Source of the DNA: Heliocidaris erythrogramma | Taxonomy: Eukaryota > Echinodermata > Echinoidea > Camarodonta > Echinometridae | Length of the DNA: 64,000 nucleotides | Direction: 5' to 3' | Assembly: GCA_025617745.1 (NCBI GenBank) | Contig: CM046858.1 | Coordinates: 51,963,925-52,027,924, forward strand | Shown here: positions 63,578 through 64,000 of the stretch, in pieces | Position numbering within the stretch: the first letter of the stretch is position 1 | How the letters are laid out: the number at the start of each line of letters is the position of its first letter | The notes under the pieces: model-generated | Seen by the model: only the letters and a program-made list of their open reading frames with translations | Told to the model about the DNA's origin: nothing | The model's database searches: none | Program-made: the position numbers and the translations under genes

Positions 63578-63950
63578 GTAGATAAGACACGAAGTGCGAG
63601 TAAGTTTACCTGGATTTCACCTCTTTTACAGCAATAATTTGTTCAAAAATTGTTTAAAATATATTATAATCATTCATATCCACTTCGTACCAATTGCTTG
63701 AGGTTCCTTCATATTTGTTACTTTTCAAAATAGAATCACAAAGGCTCCAGATGTATGCAATATTTTCACTGTTTATCAAACAATTGTTCCAAATGGTAAA
63801 CCTTTCGCCTGTATAGGGCTGCATTAAATGACATTTTCCCTTGAAATAAGAAGTCTTTGTTATTGAAGATGACTGGGTTAATTTTTCCTTCAAAATTTCT
63901 ACAGTTGTATAAATCCTGCCAGGCCTTTAAAATTTCTAAATAAAACAAAG
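63578..63950 (-). pseudogene. LINE ORF2 post-RT fragment
   Basis: YTGERFTIWNNCLINSENIA then YIWSLCDSILKSN resembles the linker between RT and zf-RVT in L1/Tx1-like proteins (..PLWFN..I.. pattern). It has stops and at least one frame change (for example TGA and TAA between 63600 and 63660), so it is not intact. The frame toward the TSD is in register with the piece at 62974. Confidence 0.65.
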
Positions 63951-64000
63951 GTGACTTAAGTGTTACTGTTTTTGCATCATAGTTGCAAAGAAAGATACTT

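Larger units (their letters stand above)
61521..64000 (-). mobile_element. L1/Tx1-like LINE 3' fragment, interrupted
   Basis: Minus-strand ORF2 pieces at 63578-63893 and 62430-62924, with a 3' UTR reaching toward a T8 tract at about 61521-61530 (an A-tail on the minus strand). The two pieces are separated by a composite insertion with a 12-bp TSD. The element continues past the window edge. It lies upstream of the first SAMHD1-like exon seen, so probably in an intron. A C17 tract (61680-61696) and a (CA)n tract (62245-62292) lie in its 3' region. Confidence 0.75.

Overview
The window is animal genomic DNA. It has split genes with GT-AG introns, a Pol III tRNA gene, tRNA- and 7SL-headed SINEs, and several retroelement classes (CR1/L2-like and L1/Tx1-like LINEs, Penelope-like, DIRS-like). 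It also carries many TTAA-, 8-bp- and 9-bp-flanked DNA transposon remnants and more than twenty homopolymeric G/C tracts. This mix suggests a marine invertebrate, most likely an echinoderm such as a sea urchin. The species is inferred, not proven.

The only cellular protein gene I can support is a SAMHD1-like HD-domain dNTP triphosphohydrolase on the minus strand. Exons run from 61209 leftward to at least 19508, and probably to 19006 or 14007. The 5' exons lie beyond the right edge. Exons joined by intron phase (61094-61209, 60687-60769, 57895-58026, 55210-55407, one of three alternatives at 52128-52219 / 51920-52011 / 51308-51390, 50865-50951, 49043-49268, 21461-21529, 19508-19612) give a continuous frame matching the HD core, the catalytic GIDVDK segment, the AYQ segment and the C-terminal lobe. 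Two things stand out. The exon carrying active-site and allosteric residues exists in three phase-compatible copies. The positions of the human catalytic histidines H215 and H233 read R and N, although H206, D207 and D311 are kept.

Layout: 1-2.4 kb has nothing recognised; 2.4-6.4 kb is a CR1/L2-like LINE with a complete ORF2; 7.0-8.3 kb is a 170-bp tandem array ending in a GC hairpin; 9.1-9.3 kb is a retroelement C-terminal fragment; 9.5-13.4 kb is two head-to-head Penelope-like copies, carrying a 9-bp-TSD transposon with a broken RecQ-like helicase exon and a 7SL-like SINE with a 9-bp TSD; 15.9-17.2 kb is nested hAT-like elements; 18.0-18.8 kb is a nested palindrome; 19.0-21.5 kb holds the 3' SAMHD1-like exons and a tRNA-Glu(CTC); 22.4-24.1 kb is a degenerate repeat array with a small telomere-motif inverted-repeat element; 24.6-30.9 kb is TTAA elements, a LINE remnant and a DIRS end; 32.7-46.4 kb is three DIRS-like elements, all damaged; 46.4-48.9 kb is the 22-kb repeat family inverted, with a LINE tail; 49.0-61.2 kb is the main SAMHD1-like exon block with MITEs, a tRNA-SINE and a 150-bp tandem array; 61.5-64 kb is an L1/Tx1-like LINE fragment split by a composite tRNA-like insertion with a 12-bp TSD.

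The 27.5-kb intron between exons 49043-49268 and 21461-21529 contains the whole DIRS cluster, so one host gene explains the positions of most of the mobile DNA between 14 and 61 kb.
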